Source: Punctularia strigosozonata HHB-11173 SS5
Taxonomy: Eukaryota; Basidiomycota; Agaricomycetes; Corticiales; Punctulariaceae
NCBI RefSeq assembly: GCF_000264995.1
Contig: NW_006767433.1
Location: 73,204-137,203, forward strand
Reading direction: 5' to 3'
DNA: 64,000 bases
In this document: positions 1-11,111 of the stretch, one piece after another
How the letters are laid out: every line of letters starts with the position of its first letter
Numbering within the stretch: position 1 is the stretch's first letter
The notes under the pieces: model-generated
Told to the model about the DNA's origin: nothing
Databases searched by the model: none
The model's input: only the letters and a program-made list of their open reading frames with translations
Position numbers and translations under genes: made by a program

Positions 1-491
1 TAGAGCTATCTGAGGATGATTGCTCTTCTGACCTGCCTTCTGCTAGCAATTGCAGTGTATATCCCTCTACGAGGTCGCGTATGCTTCGTGCTCGTACGGA
101 GTGTCGAGGCATGGGGGAAAGCGACACACGCGGTATCTAACTCAATCTCGTGGCAAGCCCATTGTTCGGGATCCAATATATTGCAGCTCCGATGGACGTG
201 CCGAAGTGTCGGCAGACAAGGAATCACGCACATAATCCGGACATAATCAGCTGGTGTAGCGGGGGGTTCAAAGTTGATGTTGAACTTTGTATATCGTACA
301 AATATGGAAATATCACACGCTCGTTACCTATTATGTACAGATTCTCTCACATGTTCTATTCTTGTGTTCTTCTTTGCGATCTTCTATCTTTCCTGATTGA
401 TATTACCGCTTTAGGCACATTCTTTTGTTCCCTTTATGGAAATGCTTCCCTCGAGCTCCCTCACATATACCAGGAGCTCTCCCTTCGCATC

Positions 492-524
492 TCCTCAGTC
501 TTTTCCCTTATACTTGACTGAGGA
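492..524. repeat. hairpin repeat, copy 1
   Basis: TCCTCAGTC at the left end is the reverse complement of GACTGAGGA at the right end, with a T-rich 15-base loop. A second copy lies about 115 bases downstream in the same orientation. It could be a small terminal-inverted-repeat relic or a terminator-like hairpin; the sequence does not decide. Confidence 0.6.
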
Positions 525-610
525 GTGAGTCTGCCATGTCCCTTCATGTCCCTTATGTCCTAACGTACTTATGATGCCTCTGTAGTCATATATTAGGTAC
601 TACATGCGTA

Positions 611-643
611 ACTCAGTCTTTTCCCTTATACTTTGACTGAGGA
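611..643. repeat. hairpin repeat, copy 2
   Basis: Near-identical direct copy of the hairpin at 492-524, with one extra T in the loop. The string CATATATTAGG follows it, and a similar CATATATTAGG lies between the two hairpins. Confidence 0.6.
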
Positions 644-769
644 TCATATATTAGGGAATTATCGCTCTTGCCTTCAGATCCAGAAGTTCATCAGTTGAGA
701 GTCGGATTATAGTCGTGTAGCGACACCAGAATCGACACAGAATCGACGCATAATCCAACACATAATCAG

Positions 770-3219
770 TGCATAATCGCCAACTTTGAGTCCCCCTAAT
801 GTAGCGATGACACTCTTGAAGCCGGCGAAAAGCATGGTAGCGGCGAGGTGGATCGCTTGGTCCGGTTGTTTCTGAATGGTGAGCATTAATCCGAGTAAAC
901 ACCCTTGAACGCATCGAAGATCTCACTATGTCTCCCTTGGCAGTCTCGCATGCGCTCAAGAATGCCATGAAAGCGTTCGGCAGCGGGATTGGCATCAACC
1001 TCTCGATCGTGAGGGTCTCGTCGCACATGACGAACCCGCTGTTCAGCGGGTCATCCGCATCTTGGTGGCCATGGCATGCCAGATGCACCATGGTTGCTTG
1101 CAGCAGCTTCTCAAGAAATGCGGCTACGGTGACACCAACATCTCCGCTTTGAGAGTCATCGTCCGAGGATATGGTTATGGCGGCCCCTTCAGGCACGATC
1201 GCTTTGACAGCCGCAACATCTTCGGACGCAAAGAGCAGGTCCTTCCACTGCGCAGCGTACGATTGGGGTACTGCGGCAGCAAGTACCCTAACCCTCTGTT
1301 TTTCGACGCGTGCATACGCTGACCTCGCCGCCAGTAGGGCGCCGAGCGTCGGTGTATACGATGAAACGACGTAGTCGGAGCACCGTGAATTCTGGACCCC
1401 CGCGGCGTCGATCGGAAGGTGCGCAAAGGGTCCGGTTGGACACCACCACATGCGGGGGCGGTCTTTCCCTCGATGCCTGCGCGATCCCAAGTCAATATCC
1501 CGTCCGTGTATTTATAGGTGACTCGTACCGAAAGTCCCAGGGCATCCAATACAGGCCGAACGACGTCTGTCCACAGGCGTGATAAAATATTGTTTATTCT
1601 CATCACTCTTGATTCCACGACAATAGCTGACTTAGATATCTTCAGATGCTCTCCGACAAGTGAACGAGCCTCTGCGATGTCGGATTTCCACTCCGTGCTC
1701 GACTCCACCAACCAGTGGTACGTGACGTTCTTCAAGGGGATTGCGATGATGTCTCTATCGGATTTGGCGATCATCGCGTGACATCCCACCACGTTCTGCT
1801 TCTTGAACGAGCGTCCCGAACTCATCGGGCAGGAGAAATCGCTCGAAGCCCGGCATTCTACGGATTTCGTCCAACAGCGTGTTGAAGTCCTCACTCTGTA
1901 TCCTTATTCTATCTACTACGGCTTCGACGGCTCGGGGATTGGTAATAGAACCTCGCCTCACGCGGACTGCCTCCAGCTGTCTGGCAAGTGAGGACAATCG
2001 AACTCGTAAGTCGTCCGGAACGGTGTCGAACGTTGAGCGGAAACGAAGCATGTGCATCCAAAAGATAGCACGTCCCTGTTCGATGATTTCAAGAGCCTTT
2101 TCCGGGAGTGATAGATGTAATACCGCTAGGTGACAGGTAACTGAAGGAAAGTTTGGGTGATCAACGGGGATCGTGTGGAGTAATCCTTCCGCCAGCACTA
2201 TGGCCTCCTCTAAACTTCCCGGAGTTCCTAGTAACTCGAAGCGCTCGCATAGATGAGATATCACCGACGCAGCAGTATTCGCGTAAGCGGTATGCGAGAT
2301 CGGGGTTGCATTCAACAAACGTCGGTCGCGGATCAACGCTTCCTCGAGAGAAGATCCAGGTGGATCCGGCTACTCCTGAATTTGGCTGCCTGTGCCACAG
2401 CGTTTTGCTGCAAATCAATGACGTTTTGCAGATTATCAGAAGAACCGGTTGACAAGAAGATTCGGTAGAAGATGAATGCTAGGATCCGCTGAGCCGTAGC
2501 TCGCATTAGGTTTCCGAAAGCGCATAGGTCAATAGACTTTCGACACAGCGACTCTGCGATGAGCCCGTCTTTCGTGCGGAAAGTGTGACGCGCGTTTTCA
2601 GAGAGGATACGTGCGTAGAACGACATCACGATGGGGCAAGCGACGCGTTCAGTAGAGCAGTTGGCTAGTGCTTGCTGACCATATTCCACGGCGGATCGTA
2701 GATCAGAGAGTTCATCGGCAAAGATGTAACGTTCATAGAGCGTGCTGGCTAGTTGCATGAGTCCGTGATGGCGGGTGGCAGACGATTCATCCGGGGTATC
2801 TTTGTAGGATGGATCGTCGAAGGAAGGACTTGAACATGCTGTGACGGCATCTTCTGTAACGAGCGCGGTGCATATATTGATGCACTCGGTCGCGGATCCG
2901 AGGTCGCTTCGCTCGCAAAACTGCTTGTGCAGCTCCAGCGCTTCTGCATATCGGCCGGAGGGCATGCGAGGGTCATCTGTCAAGAAATTTGTGTCATGGT
3001 GTGCTTCCGAAGCATATGGTTCATACCTGCTGCACAGTGGGATATGCGGGGCGCATCCGGGTCGGAGGGTAGGTCGTGAGCTGTTCCTTCAGGGACTACG
3101 TGTATCGGATGGAACGTTAATACAACGCGCTGGTATGAAGCTAGAAACATACGCGCTCCTCCTTCGTAACCCCTGTTACAACCCCCCAGTAGGGAATGAC
3201 AATCGGTCGATGGTTCCAT
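770..3219 (-). pseudogene. decayed TPR-CHAT domain gene
   Basis: A minus-strand gene of the mushroom TPR-CHAT family. A first exon (about 3219-3051) splices to a TPR-rich region (about 2983-1800) with helical repeat units such as GSLEEAIVLAEGLL. A CHAT region follows: MWWCPTGPF, the typical DYVVSSYTPTLGAL stretch, then the putative catalytic His (HLACHGHQ) and Cys (LSACETAKGD). An intron follows GDI and the frame resumes with QAIHLAATMLFAGFKS. The usual CHAT C-terminus, which starts with a Trp-Ser-Met type motif, is missing and is replaced by repeat sequence. About three places need a frame change that no standard intron explains. CHAT domains are caspase-like peptidase relatives; the substrate is unknown. 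The gene looks broken, though extra unrecognised introns could rescue part of it. Confidence 0.7.
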
Positions 3220-4168
3220 GGGTACATTGAGCAGTCTAGGAGAGGGCCTTATATGCCTCTGGACACAAGATCATCATCAGATTCAGAAACGAGATCGCGC
3301 CCGGTAAGATTAGCACGATAAGTCTGATGACCATTTCACTTCGGGTGTACGTTAGGGATACGGACGAGATATAGAACCTGTACACCACATTCAGGAAGGC
3401 TGTAGTTTGAGCTCGAGGGGACGATGATTACTCGAATGACGGCATTCGTCCTTGATTCTGAGCTGCGGCGTCTAGAAAGCAGAGCGGCGATGGTTTCTGA
3501 GACAGAAGCTGAAGTGTGTCTCGCTTACGTTCAAGACCACCACGCCCTGTGCACATATTTAGGCAATCCGACGTATTTCTCCATTTTCTCTGCTCGGCTT
3601 ATGGGCAAGTTGGCTGGGAGACGTAGAAAAAGAAAGTCCTGAAGTTCAGAGAGAGTCTTTCAACGGGAAGATGGATACTGTTGAGTGAGAGACGAAGATG
3701 GTTGAGGGATGAATCGATGACGAACTTGAGGAAGGCCGTCCGAGACAGAAGTCGCAAGATGCTCGACGTCAGCTCGAGAGGTTTCTTGCTCTCAACTTCC
3801 ACTCACATCGTCCTACGGCCCGGTAATTGCTCGACGTCCGACTGTCCAGCGCGGAGTATGTGAATCGCATGCATATACACGATTTCCGACCAGACAACCA
3901 TACAAATTACGGGCGTTCCGACAAGCATCCTTGCAACGCAATACTATACGGACAATGGCTTGCATAAGAGATCTGCCTCCGAGCGGATCAACTACATCGT
4001 CCGGAGAGACCTCCGCGTCCAGAAATGAACCTAAACCCGGCGTCTAACCTCGATCATGTTTGCCCTTCGATGTCAGTCGCTCACGTTGAAAAGGTTGCAG
4101 GGGATGTCGGACTCAGCCAGGTGTCGCCCCCCCTCTGACGACTCGGATTCACGACCACCGCCCGCAAG
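3220..4168. other. intergenic, promoter side of the CSC1 gene
   Basis: About 950 bases without a supported exon. Short open frames near 3424-3642 and 3681-3863 show no recognisable domain and no splice context I trust. The right end must hold the promoter and 5' leader of the channel gene. Confidence 0.5.
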
Positions 4169-7160
4169 ATGACGGCGACGAGCAACGCTGACGCGACGGG
4201 CGCGACCATCCCTTCCTTTCTTTCAGGTGAGTGTCGATGTTTACTGCGGCAGGAGTCGGACGTTGATCAGTATTTGACGCAGCACTCACATTCGGCGTGG
4301 CCGTTTTTATCGCGTGTATCACCATATTCTACTGCCTTCATACCAAATATCGCAACATATACCAACCCCGCACGTTCCTTACTCCCGTCCAGTACGTGCT
4401 CGTATCTACCTCACGTCGCTCTTTCTGATAAGGAACGATCCCAGCAAACGCCCCCGTCCTCTCCCACTGTCCTTCTTCCCCTGGTTCGCGGCTCTCGCGC
4501 GCGCTCGTGATGCCCACATCCTCGCCATGAACGGCCCTGACGCCTACTTCTTCGTCCGTTTCATCAGGCTGCTCTGCATGATCCTCATTCCGGTTTGGGT
4601 CGTGGCCTGGGCAGTGCTCATGCCCATCTCTGCCATCGCGCCCAATGGCGGACAGAAGGGTCTGAACATGTTCGCATTCGGCAACGTACCGGCGGACAAG
4701 CAGATCAGGCACGTCGCGCACTTGGCCGTCGCGGTCGTCGTTATACGTACGTCTCCTACTCTCAACCTGCCTTCGATACATGTTCACTAAATCATGCATT
4801 GTCGCGCAGTCTACACGCTCTTTTTAATATATCGTGAATACACGCACTTTGTACTCATTCGTCATCGGCACCTCTCCGGGCCCGCGCACACCCGCCTCGC
4901 GCGCGCCCGCACGGTGATGCTCACCCACCTCCCGAAACCGCTTTGCACCCCGGAAGCCCTCCGCGCGCGTATCCCCTCTCCCGTGACGCACATCTGGTTC
5001 CCGCGCTCGACTCCGGGGCTCGACGCGCTCTTCGCCGAGCGCGAGCGCGAGTGCATCCGACTCGAGAAGGGCGAGGGTACGCTCCTCCGGCGCGCGGTCA
5101 AGAACGTCAACTCCAACAAGGCGCCCTCGCCTGATGCCTCTGGCGATGCGGAGAAGGGCGGGAGATCGTTGTACGCAACGGCGAGCCGGTTCGTCGCGCG
5201 CGAAGACATGCCGACGCATCGGCTCGTGAAGTTCGTAGGGCCGAAGGTGCAGACGCTCGACCACTCGCCAGCCCTAATCAAGGAACAGAGCGATCGTATC
5301 GAGGCTGGGAGGGAGGCTTATCGCGCGGCGCAACGAGGCGAGGATTGGGCACAGAAGCGGTATCCGCTGACGGGCGCGGCGTTTGTGAGGTTCGAGAGGG
5401 TGGAAGACGCGCATGCATTCGTGAGGGACGTCGGGCCTGTGACCGGGGTGAAGGGCTTGAGCGCCGCGATGGAGGTCGTGCCGGAAGACGTGAGTTCGAC
5501 TTCTCTTTGTCTGTCTGTTGACGAGGTTGTTGATTGAGGAATCTTTGCTTCGCAGGTGATCTGGGGAAACTTGGGAATGTCGCGTAGCGTGCAGATCTTC
5601 CGCTCGGGTGTCAGCTGGGTGCTGACCATCGCCCTCATCGTGCTCTGGGCGATCCCTGTTGCTTTCGTTGGCGTTGTGTCGAACGTCAACGCACTCTGCA
5701 GCGAAGTCCAGTATGTCATTGTGTTCTTCCTCCATAAGCCTGCTCTCCCTGACAAACCTTCGCGTGGATAGCTTTCTCTCGTGGATCTGCAAGCTTCCGG
5801 CGCCCGTTATCGGCATCATCGAAGGTGTCGTTCCGCCCGTGCTCCTCTCAATCCTCTTCGCGCTCCTGCCCATCATCCTGCGCGGGATGATCAAACTCGA
5901 GGGAACGCCCCGACATTCGGAGGTTGAGCAGGCGCTCTTCCCTCGTCTGTGGCTCTTCCAGATCGTCCACTGCTTCCTCATCATCACTTTCTCTTCCGGC
6001 CTTACCATCTCACTCTCTCACCTCCCCAAGACAACATCCGACATTGTGATACAACTCGCGACGCACCTCCCGGGCGCGGGAATGTTCTTCGTCACTTACG
6101 TCACTACGAGCGCCCTTACGATGGCGGGCGTGGGTGTCGGTCAAGTGGGATCTCTTGCGATGAGGTTGATACGCAAGTTGCTCGGTATGACTACGCCGAG
6201 GGAGGTGTGGGAGACCGAGTGGGGGATGGGAAGGCTCGAGTTAGCCGCAATATGGCCTGGTGTGGCCCTGCTTGGATGTGTCTCCATTGTCTATTCGGTC
6301 ATCCAGCCCGTCGTCATCGGGGTCGGCGCGGTCGGTTTCGTCTTGTGCGTTGTTCGTCCCCCCTGCTTTGCACCAGTATTGACGGATTCGTCTTCATAGG
6401 TTGTACGCGACGTACAAATACTTGATGATGTACATCGTGGACCAATCTGAAGAGCTAGAGACGGGTGGCATGTACTATCCTCGTGCGCTCGGGACCGTGT
6501 TCGTCGCTCTGTATCTCCTTGAGGCGTGCCTTTCCGGGCTGTTCTTCCTCAGCACCGACCCCACCACCGGAGGGAGAACACTGATAGGTCTGATCGGCGG
6601 TTCCGTCATGGTACGCGCAGGTTCTTCTCACCCTTATCTGTGACGTGCTGATTTTGTCCATTAAGGCCGGCACGATCCTATTCACGGCGTCCGTCCAGAT
6701 CTGGATGGAGCGCTGGCAATTCCCACCTTCATCGTACACATTCCTGGACGTCAAGGCGCACCTCTTCAAATCCGGTTCGGTCGCATGGCTCAATCTCGCC
6801 CTCGATGGCGGTAGCGTTGCAGCCAGCACCACGTCCGGCTCCACCCCGCCCACGTCCCCGACCTCGCCTACCTTCTATGGCGGGCTGAAGGAAGAGCATC
6901 TCGCCGGCGCGCAGTACGGGCGCACGACGGGGCTGCACGCGACCGCGTTCGATCCACCGTCGACGTGGAAGGACCAGAGGCTGGTGTGGATTGCGGACGA
7001 CGAGCAGGGTTTGGGTTTGGGCAGGGCGGAGGTGAGGAGATTGAGGAGGGCCGGTGTCGGCGCGAGTTGTGAATGGGCGAGGATGGATGACCGGGGTACG
7101 GTGGAGGTGGCGATGGGTCCGCCAGACGAGGCCTGGTATGGTGGGATGACGATTGCTTGA
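4169..7160 (+). CDS. CSC1/OSCA-family cation channel (DUF221)
   Basis: Eight exons: 4169-4226, 4283-4391, 4433-4746, 4810-5489, 5556-5710, 5772-6344, 6400-6610 and 6666-7160. They sum to 865 codons (864 aa) with every junction in frame. The order matches the family of calcium-permeable osmosensitive channels (fungal CSC1, RSN1, PHM7; plant OSCA). There is an N-terminal membrane segment ending in CLHTKYRNIYQPR, then NGPDAYFFVRFIRLLC, then a cytosolic loop beginning with LTHLPKPL. The RSN1 7-TM block opens with IWGNLGMS and AIPVAFVG. A soluble tail ends the protein, like the PHM7 extracellular domain (FDPPSTWKDQRLVWIADD). The product should sit in plasma or endomembrane and gate with osmotic or mechanical stress. 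All main parts are present, so it looks functional. Exact substrate and localisation are inferred from the family. Confidence 0.93.
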
Positions 7161-7686
7161 AATTTTTCAGTAAGAGGAACGGACGGTGGACGGCGATCAG
7201 TGTGGTGTTCTCCTTTGACGTCGTAGTTCTTTGCCCATTATATCTTATGTAATATCTACTTGTTGGACGTGTCTCTAAAGTCAAGGCGAACCCTCTGACA
7301 ATGGTAGGAATCAGTAACATAGCTTCGAGGTTCTGTGGCGCCCACTCGGTATTGAAGTTGTCGCCTTCAGACCCCTTGACTTCGACTTCGCCCGCCTCAC
7401 ATCAACTCCCCACGTCGAACGCGAGGCAATGCTATACTATCATAGTCCGGCAACCCTGTGCTTAGCTGATCCTGCTTGATGCTGGCGTCCAGTATTACCA
7501 AGCTGTATCCGCCCAAGCACCGCCCGCGCTGCGGAAAAGCAGCTTCACATAGACACAAATGCAACGACGTGGTGCTCTCTTCCGTTCCACATTTCTATGC
7601 GCCAACTTCCCTCACTGCCAGGCTGGCGTCGCTCAGGTCGTTGCATTTAGTCGCTTTGTTGTGTTGCTCGAGACGCCGGTACTTCA
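7161..7686. other. intergenic between channel and kinase genes
   Basis: About 525 bases holding the 3' end of the channel transcript and the promoter of the kinase gene, both on the plus strand. I see no further exon. Confidence 0.5.
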
Positions 7687-9958
7687 ATGAGCTGGTCACC
7701 AGGAACCTCCGCGCGGCGAGCGGCTAGCGCTCCCACTTCCATTCGATACTCCTTACCACCTTCTCCGCGCGCAAGAAGGGGTAGTGCCGAAACTTTTACA
7801 ATTGTCATCGAACAAGAAGATGGAACGCTCGCGCAAAATTCCGCGAAATTCATCCCTACCCCTCCACATCCGGTTGGGCCAGGTCGGGCGTTTGACAGGT
7901 CTCGCCGCGAGGGCTTCCGAATGTCTATGCCGGCGCCGGCAGAACATCCTAACGAGACTCCTACTTATCCCTACCCACAAGCCTCGATCTTGGCCTTGCG
8001 TCGTTCACCTAATGCCAACTTCAGCTCGTTGACCAGTCTCGTGCAGCCAGCTCATGTGGTTAACGCGAATACACCACCTTCCTTTTCCCACACCGAGTTG
8101 GTCATACCAAATGGACCTCCGCCGCCGCTCGTGCTCGCTACGTTGCCCCCGTCCAACTATCTGTCCGTGGAATCCGTTGTGCATCTCGATGTTCCGGAGA
8201 CCATTCAAATGGAGCAAATCGCGAGGGAATCTCAGGAGTGGGACCGTCAATGGCAACATGAGATTGCCTACGTGTTACATCGACTATTTCGTCTAGGACT
8301 GCGGATGAGGGAGCGAAAGTTCAAGCCCGCATTGAGGAAGCGCATCTTGAAATGGATGCGCAGAGAGAACGTCGAGGCGACGGCTTCCCCAAGAGAAGAA
8401 TTCTCGATGATGTATGTGATACAGTGCCCCCTCTTGCTTGATAATCTCTTATTGGTTGGTATACAGACATGTGGCAATTCTCGTACCTTCACTGGTGGCA
8501 ACCGCACCAGGACGTAGTTGGACGCAAATTACGCAACAGTCCGCGCTGAATAAAGCGAGAGAGATTTTGTCATCGAAGGAATCCATGAGGGAAGCAATGC
8601 TGCTGGAGGGGCAGGAAGCGTTGGACATGGTGGATCTGCTGGATCAGGTAAGCGCATAGATCTGCATGGCCCTGCGTAGGCGGCTGCTTACGAGCTCCTC
8701 TTAGACAGCGGACGTGTTCTCAGGCATTTATCGTCAACGGGCGATGTGGCTTCTAAGCAGACTCTGCAAGAGATGCGGCCTGCTTCCAAGCTCCTGCTGC
8801 ATCTCAGAGGTACTGCAGCGCATAACTCGCGATCCATTGTTCACCGGAGGTTTTGCCGACGTTTATCGTGGTCAATTGGGGTCGAGGGACGTCGCGCTGA
8901 AGGTCCTGCGGGTATTCGGAGGGAGCTCCGGTAGGAATGACGTTCTCAAGGTGGGTAGAAACTCTCTATTAGTGGTAACATGCCTCAATTGTCGGATCCC
9001 GCTGTTCCGTAGGCATTCTGCAAAGAAGCAGCCCTATGGAAGCGATTGCGACATCCGAACGTGGTACCATTCCTCGGAGTGTCAACCACAGCGTTCGAAG
9101 GAAGGCTATGTCTCCTTAGCCCTTGGCTCGCACACGGGCATGTCAGGATGTATCTGGAGGATCATCCCGACTCGAATCGCCTCAAGTTCGTGAGTATTGG
9201 CTACATTCACACTATTCGCAACGAAGGCCCTAGGCTTATGTCCGTCACAGCTCTTGGACGTTACGCTGGTCCTTGAATACCTGCACAGCTTGCGAGTCAC
9301 TCATGGGGATCTTAAAGGTGTACGTGTTATCAGCCCTTCACCCATTGTTTGACATTCAACGATTCGTTTATAGGTCAACATTCTCATTGATGATGATTTG
9401 AGGGCTCGACTTGCGGACTTCGGATTGACCGTGATCAGTTCCGATCCTTCCGTGGCACAAGCGATGGACGTCACGACCGCCATGCAGGAGGCGGGGTCAA
9501 CCCGGTGGATGGCGCCCGAACTCTTTGACCCCAGCGTACCTTGCGCACCGAACACCGCCTCCGATATATATGCCCTTGCGATGGTCTTTTGGGAGGTATG
9601 TTTTCGTCAAATTGAAAATGTTCGCGACGCCTCACGCGTGAACACGCGACAGATCTTTGCCGGAGAAAACCCATTTCCCGAAATGCGCATGGAGCCTGCT
9701 GTAATTCAGAAGGTTTCTCGAGGAGATCGCCCCCCTCGTCCACTATTCGGTTTATCCTTAGGGCTGTCAGATCCGATATGGGCTTTGATGGAACGATGCT
9801 GGCAACATCAAAGTGCTCTTCGTCCGGGAGTGGAGGAGATCGTTCCAATTGTCCAAAAGGCGCATGCTGCGTTCATTCCAGCGCGCGCTACGATGCCGAG
9901 GAAACCAGATGCAAACGATGATCGTTCTTCGTTGGACGCATTGTTCGTCGACAAGTAG
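7687..9958 (+). CDS. tyrosine-kinase-like (TKL) protein kinase
   Basis: Seven exons: 7687-8411, 8467-8647, 8705-8950, 9013-9189, 9251-9319, 9374-9595 and 9653-9958, giving 641 aa with all phases matching. Residues 1 to about 330 are low-complexity and helical with no known domain. The kinase domain then shows a glycine-rich loop (GGFADVYRG), the ATP lysine in VALKVL, helix-C Glu in FCKEAALWKRL, catalytic loop THGDLKGVNIL, DFG in LADFGL and WMAPELF. The catalytic loop has HGD instead of HRD, as is common in mushroom TKL kinases; the Asp is kept, so activity is likely. TKL kinases phosphorylate Ser/Thr in signalling; the pathway here is unknown. The start was chosen as the ATG opening the long first exon. 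Confidence 0.9.
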
Positions 9959-10276
9959 TACGGTCGAATGTTGAGACCCGACATTGATATACACACGGCA
10001 ATACATTTGGGTACCGGAGAGCTAGCTCTGAACGCGCTCGGACGAGGGTTCGAAGAACGTGATGTTATAGCTGGGTAGAGGAGTAAAGTGTAGAGTGCAA
10101 GGTGAAGATACCTTTCAGATGAGAAGTGGAAGTCTAACGTCTAAGTATGTCCAGCAGCGCCACTATTGAGGAGTTACCATTGCTATGACCTGCGCCACAA
10201 AAAATGTTTCGATTTACAGGGCAACTCGTTTCCGAGCAATCTTGCGAGGACGCTCCTGATTGTATATACTCAATGC
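9959..10276. other. intergenic 3' of the TKL kinase gene
   Basis: About 320 bases with no recognisable exon; it probably carries the 3' end of the kinase transcript. Confidence 0.4.
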
Positions 10277-10576
10277 ATGGGAGATGCAACTGAAAAAAAG
10301 GCGCCGGCGTTCGTCGCTGGTGAGTGGCCTCTGTCCCGCGTGCCTGGACAACCAGATTTGAGTTACCCAGAAGACTCAGATTGTCAGCATGGATTAGATG
10401 AGCACTCTACGGAGTGGGTCCTTGACCATGGCGTTCCCTATAAGCTTGCAGACTACCAATTCCCGGGTATTAAGGACAAACATGGAGTACACTACCGTGC
10501 CTCAACCCCCCGTGAAAGATCAAGGAATACTGAGATGTACGCGATACTAGAAACTATGGAGCCACATAATCAATGA
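10277..10576 (+). CDS. small hypothetical ORF, 99 aa
   Basis: An uninterrupted frame from the ATG at 10277 encodes a soluble, acidic protein beginning MGDATEKKAPAFV and containing YPEDSDCQHGLDEH. I recognise no family, and no signal peptide or membrane segment is visible. Its last 30 bases overlap the 3' end of the minus-strand membrane-protein gene, which argues against it or makes it a tail-to-tail overlap. It may be chance. Confidence 0.25.
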   Translation: MGDATEKKAPAFVAGEWPLSRVPGQPDLSYPEDSDCQHGLDEHSTEWVLDHGVPYKLADYQFPGIKDKHGVHYRASTPRERSRNTEMYAILETMEPHNQ

Positions 10577-11111
10577 CGTGAACAAGAAACCGAGGCCGAA
10601 GATCGCGCCGACGACGATAATCACGGCGGTCGACGAGGATGCGGATACCAGGAATAGCAGCGACATGGGGACACACACCATGCCGACGATGTTCAGCAGG
10701 TTTGTCACGACGACCCGGCCGTGGTCCGAGATCAAGAGAATGCTGGTTGCAGCAATGCCGGCGACAAGGGCACAGATCGAGAGGACAGTTGCGACGGCGA
10801 GCACGGGTGAGTTCCGTCCGTCAGCGTTCGTAGCGCTCGTGATTATTTGTACTGCTAGCGCGATGATCCCCAACGCCTTGACGGAGCATCAATTTGCGTA
10901 GCAGCGTCTGAAGAATAGAAGGACTCACGTACTGCAAACGGAAGTCATTGCGAGCTCGCGCGGTACGGTCCGCTTCAGCCTGCGCCGGGGCTGCAAGCGC
11001 GATTAGAGGAAGGCGTAAAGGCGAGCCCATCAGTGACTGACCGGGCACAATGTGATTGACGTGCGCTTGGCGCTGTCCGGTCTCGTTTCCAGTCGGATTT
11101 GGGGATGGCAT
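10547..11111 (-). CDS. small four-helix integral membrane protein
   Basis: Two minus-strand exons. The first runs from the ATG at 11111 (MPSPNPTGNETGQ) to RNDFRLQY. A 52-base intron starts GTGAGT and ends TCAAG, and the second exon resumes in frame with ALGIIALAVQ. The mature sequence has about four hydrophobic segments (LGIIALAVQII, VLSICALVAGIAATSILLI, IVGMVCVPMSLLFLV, VIIVVGAIFGLGFLF) and a short tail ending WLHSF. An in-frame ATG six codons upstream (11129) is possible. The nearer splice acceptor ending TTCAG would cause a stop, so the later one was chosen. It may be a fungal-specific tetraspan protein; I cannot name the family or function. Confidence 0.6.

Larger units (their letters stand above)
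1..780. other. repeat-rich left end, no gene seen
   Basis: I see no convincing coding exon here. The stretch holds two copies of a short hairpin (listed separately), two copies of the string TATATTAGG and, near 720-780, tandem echoes of CGACACAGAATCGAC and CATAATC. ACATAATC also recurs near 230-250. The CHAT reading frame of the neighbouring minus-strand gene loses its similarity exactly where the CATAATC echoes begin, so this block may be an inserted repeat that removed the gene's 3' end. That is an inference; no target-site duplication was identified. Confidence 0.5.
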
